Position numbers and translations under genes: made by a program. Shown piece by piece: positions 16,931-18,645 of a DNA stretch of 18,645 bases (its first letter is position 1; every line of letters starts with the position of its first letter). The notes below the pieces were generated by a model that made no database searches, had not been told where the DNA came from, and worked only from the letters and a program-made list of their open reading frames with translations. This DNA comes from Suillus spraguei (Eukaryota > Basidiomycota > Agaricomycetes > Boletales > Suillaceae). The DNA is taken from contig JABCPU010001010.1 in the NCBI GenBank assembly GCA_016800925.1, forward strand, positions 1 to 18,645. The letters run 5' to 3'.

Positions 16931-17890
16931 TTCAAAGGTGTCCATACATTCAGTTGACCATTCAAAGGCCTTATCTTTCTTTGTTAAATCGATAAGGGGT
17001 CGGGCGATGTCAGAATAGTGGGAAATGAACGTGCGGTAGAAGTTGCAAAAACCAGGAATGACCGAACATCTTTTACGGATTTCGGGATTGGCCATTCGGA
17101 GATTCCCTTGGTCTTGGCGGTATCCATAGCAACTTGTCCCGGGCGAATTATCATCCCGAGGTATTCCACTTCTTCTGCACGAAGGTGCATTTCTCCGGTT
17201 TCAAAATAGTGTCTTTTCGTATTTTCATCAAAACTCGTCTAGTGCGTTCACGTGTTCTGCCATTGTTGTAGAGAAAATCAGGATATCGTCCATATAGATA
17301 ACCATCCATCCTTCATTGATTTCTTGTTGGAAGGTGGTTCATGTATGCTTGAAAAGTCGCTGGGGAATTGCAGAGGCCAAAGAACATGACGTTCGGTTCA
17401 AAGAGGCCAAATCCGTGGTAAAAGCAGCTTTCCATCTGTCATCAGGATGGATGCGAATATTGTTTATAAACCGGACCGGATATCCATTTTCGTAAAGAAC
17501 TGTGCATTATGAAGGCATGCGACAAGGGAAATAGGGAGTGGAAGCGGGTATGCGTCTTGACTGTCCAATCGTTGATGTAGCGATAATCTTGACAGGGACG
17601 CAGTTCTCCACTCTTCTTTCCCACAAAGAAGAAGCCACTAGCTTGAGGTGACTTCGATTCTGAGATAAACCTTTCGCAATTTTCATCGATAAACGTTTTG
17701 ACAGCAGCGTTCTTTTTCCGATAGGGTAACCTTAGACGTGCGAGGGATAAAACCGGGTTTGGTGTCGATCCGATGATCGATACCAGGGCGTTCGGGGGTA
17801 GTTTGTTCAATCCGTCTTTAGCAAAGACGTCTGCGAAGTCGTGCAAATAATCCGGGACCAATTCTTCGAAGGATTTCTTTTTCTTTTCCT
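16931..17890 (-). pseudogene. pol: Reverse transcriptase, element 3, frameshifted
   Basis: The region from LVPDYLHDFADVFAKDG (about 17870) down to SVKDVRSFL (about 17060) matches the intact frame at 8642-9601. YMDD is preserved at 17285-17296, but the frame changes at least near 17720, 17465, 17330, 17265 and 17050, mostly by one- or two-base deletions against element 2. As written it cannot make the enzyme. Confidence 0.9.
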
Positions 17891-18645
17891 TCTCATCCGT
17901 GGCGAATTCCTGAGCTTTGTTACTATATTTCGGAGGGGAATTGTGGAGTAGGGAGGATTGTTCGAGTTGAGAAGTTCCATCACGTGTCAAGGGTGTATCC
18001 ATGGATACTTCTTCTATGATCCTCATGCTAACTCCATCGGTATCGTATTCCACAAGAAATTCTCCATCTCCTAGTTCGTAGAGGAAATTTCGCGTACTTC
18101 TGGCGCATGCCAGACGTCATTCATGGTGTCGAATTGGTCATCATCCTCGGTTGGGATCAACGAGGGCACGGGTTCTTCTTTATCGGGGATTTCTTCTATT
18201 GAAGCTGAAAGAGTTTTCGGGGGAACGAAGAACTTGGATAATTTCGGTACGTTGGTGCTTCGCCCTGGGAGTTCTTCTTCTGTTTTCCTCTTTCCATGTT
18301 TCTGTTCTTCTATTGGCCGTTGCTCAATAGGTTCTTGTCCGACCCGATGCTCGGGTTCAGATTCATTCTTTGCGCTTCTCTGCGCGAGGGATCGGTGACA
18401 CTGCTCGCGCAGTTGTACACGTGGGGGGTTCTAGTACGTGGCATTCGTACTTCTGGTTCTGAGTCTTCAGGAATGATAGGAGCGAAGAATGGTTTCGGAA
18501 GTCGGGAATGTTGCCATCTGGTATGATGTTTGAAAGTCGGGGCAACCCGTTCTTCTCTCGTCTTATCCAGATCGATTTCGATCTCATCTGATTTCTCTGT
18601 CCGTGAAAGGACAAGTGTTTCAGCAGCCCAGTCTTAATTGGGTTC
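17891..18645 (-). pseudogene. pol: End of protease and pol linker, element 3 (cut by window edge)
   Basis: The first sense bases match the protease end (NWAAETL) at about 7650 of element 1, so the protease Asp-Ser-Gly should lie about 250 bp outside the window. The Pro/Glu-rich linker is present (RAVSPIPRAEKRKE, KLSKFFVPPK-like, DDDQFDTM-like, then MEYDTDGVSMRIIEEVSMD) with frameshifts. It keeps CGA at the codon that is TGA at 7801 in element 1. Confidence 0.82.

Larger units (their letters stand above)
13017..18645 (-). mobile_element. Ty3/gypsy chromovirus, element 3 (runs off the window)
   Basis: Reading leftward from the window edge: end of protease, linker, reverse transcriptase, RNase H, integrase, chromodomain, an extra ORF, polypurine tract and 3' LTR. 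Gag, the protease active site and the 5' LTR must lie beyond 18645. The chromodomain places it among the chromoviruses. It differs from element 2 by many one- or two-base deletions as well as substitutions, so every pol domain is frameshifted. It inserted into the 85-bp minisatellite. Confidence 0.92.

Noticed and set aside
1..18645. tRNA, rRNA, CRISPR array or telomere repeats
   Set aside because: I looked for cloverleaf-like boxes, regularly spaced identical short repeats with unique spacers, and TTAGGG arrays, and found none.

Overview
This is nuclear DNA from a filamentous fungus, most likely an agaricomycete (mushroom-forming basidiomycete). The evidence is a gene relic with seven GT-AG introns of 45-55 bp, a NACHT-type NLR fragment of the kind expanded in mushrooms, a fragment of a lineage-expanded agaricomycete protein family, and three chromodomain-bearing Ty3/gypsy LTR retrotransposons (chromoviruses). 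No clearly intact host gene was found; almost everything is decayed or repetitive, so this looks like a transposon-rich, gene-poor compartment.

Layout. 1-346: possible tail of an unrecognised gene. 531-1167 (-): frameshifted member of an agaricomycete-expanded family. 1660-2000 (+): piece of a NACHT NTPase around its P-loop. 2478-2887: two copies of a 55-bp direct repeat, the second abutting an intron-containing but broken piece of the XRN1 5'-3' exoribonuclease gene (2891-5275, +). 5276-6270: nothing recognised.

From 6278 rightward the window is retrotransposon. Element 1 (6278-8236, +) has an LTR stub, primer-binding site, gag, protease and the pol linker, and stops abruptly. At about 8237 it is joined tail to tail to element 2 (8237-12226, -), which has its 5' LTR, gag, protease and reverse transcriptase and is cut inside RNase H. 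The gag-protease halves therefore form a large imperfect inverted repeat (arms of about 1.94 kb, loop of about 1.59 kb). A leftward transcript from element 2's LTR would carry sense gag-protease and then antisense gag-protease, with no 3' LTR between them. 12227-13016 is non-coding with two minisatellites. Element 3 (13017 to the window edge, -) has its 3' LTR, a polypurine tract, an extra ORF, and integrase with chromodomain, RNase H, reverse transcriptase and the end of protease; its gag and 5' LTR lie outside.

Signals across the elements. (i) LTRs run TGTTAC...GTAACA, and no tRNA-type primer site follows them. Instead an 11-nt segment one base inside the LTR is perfectly complementary to an 11-mer inside the LTR that sits about 34 nt after a TATA-like box, the arrangement expected for Tf1-type self-priming. 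(ii) Nonsense codons are mostly CGA in one copy and TGA in another, pointing to CpG cytosine deamination. (iii) Element 3 carries an additional ORF between the chromodomain and the 3' LTR with a CCHC-like motif and an acidic tail. Many frameshifts fall in homopolymers, so some may be sequencing error rather than decay.
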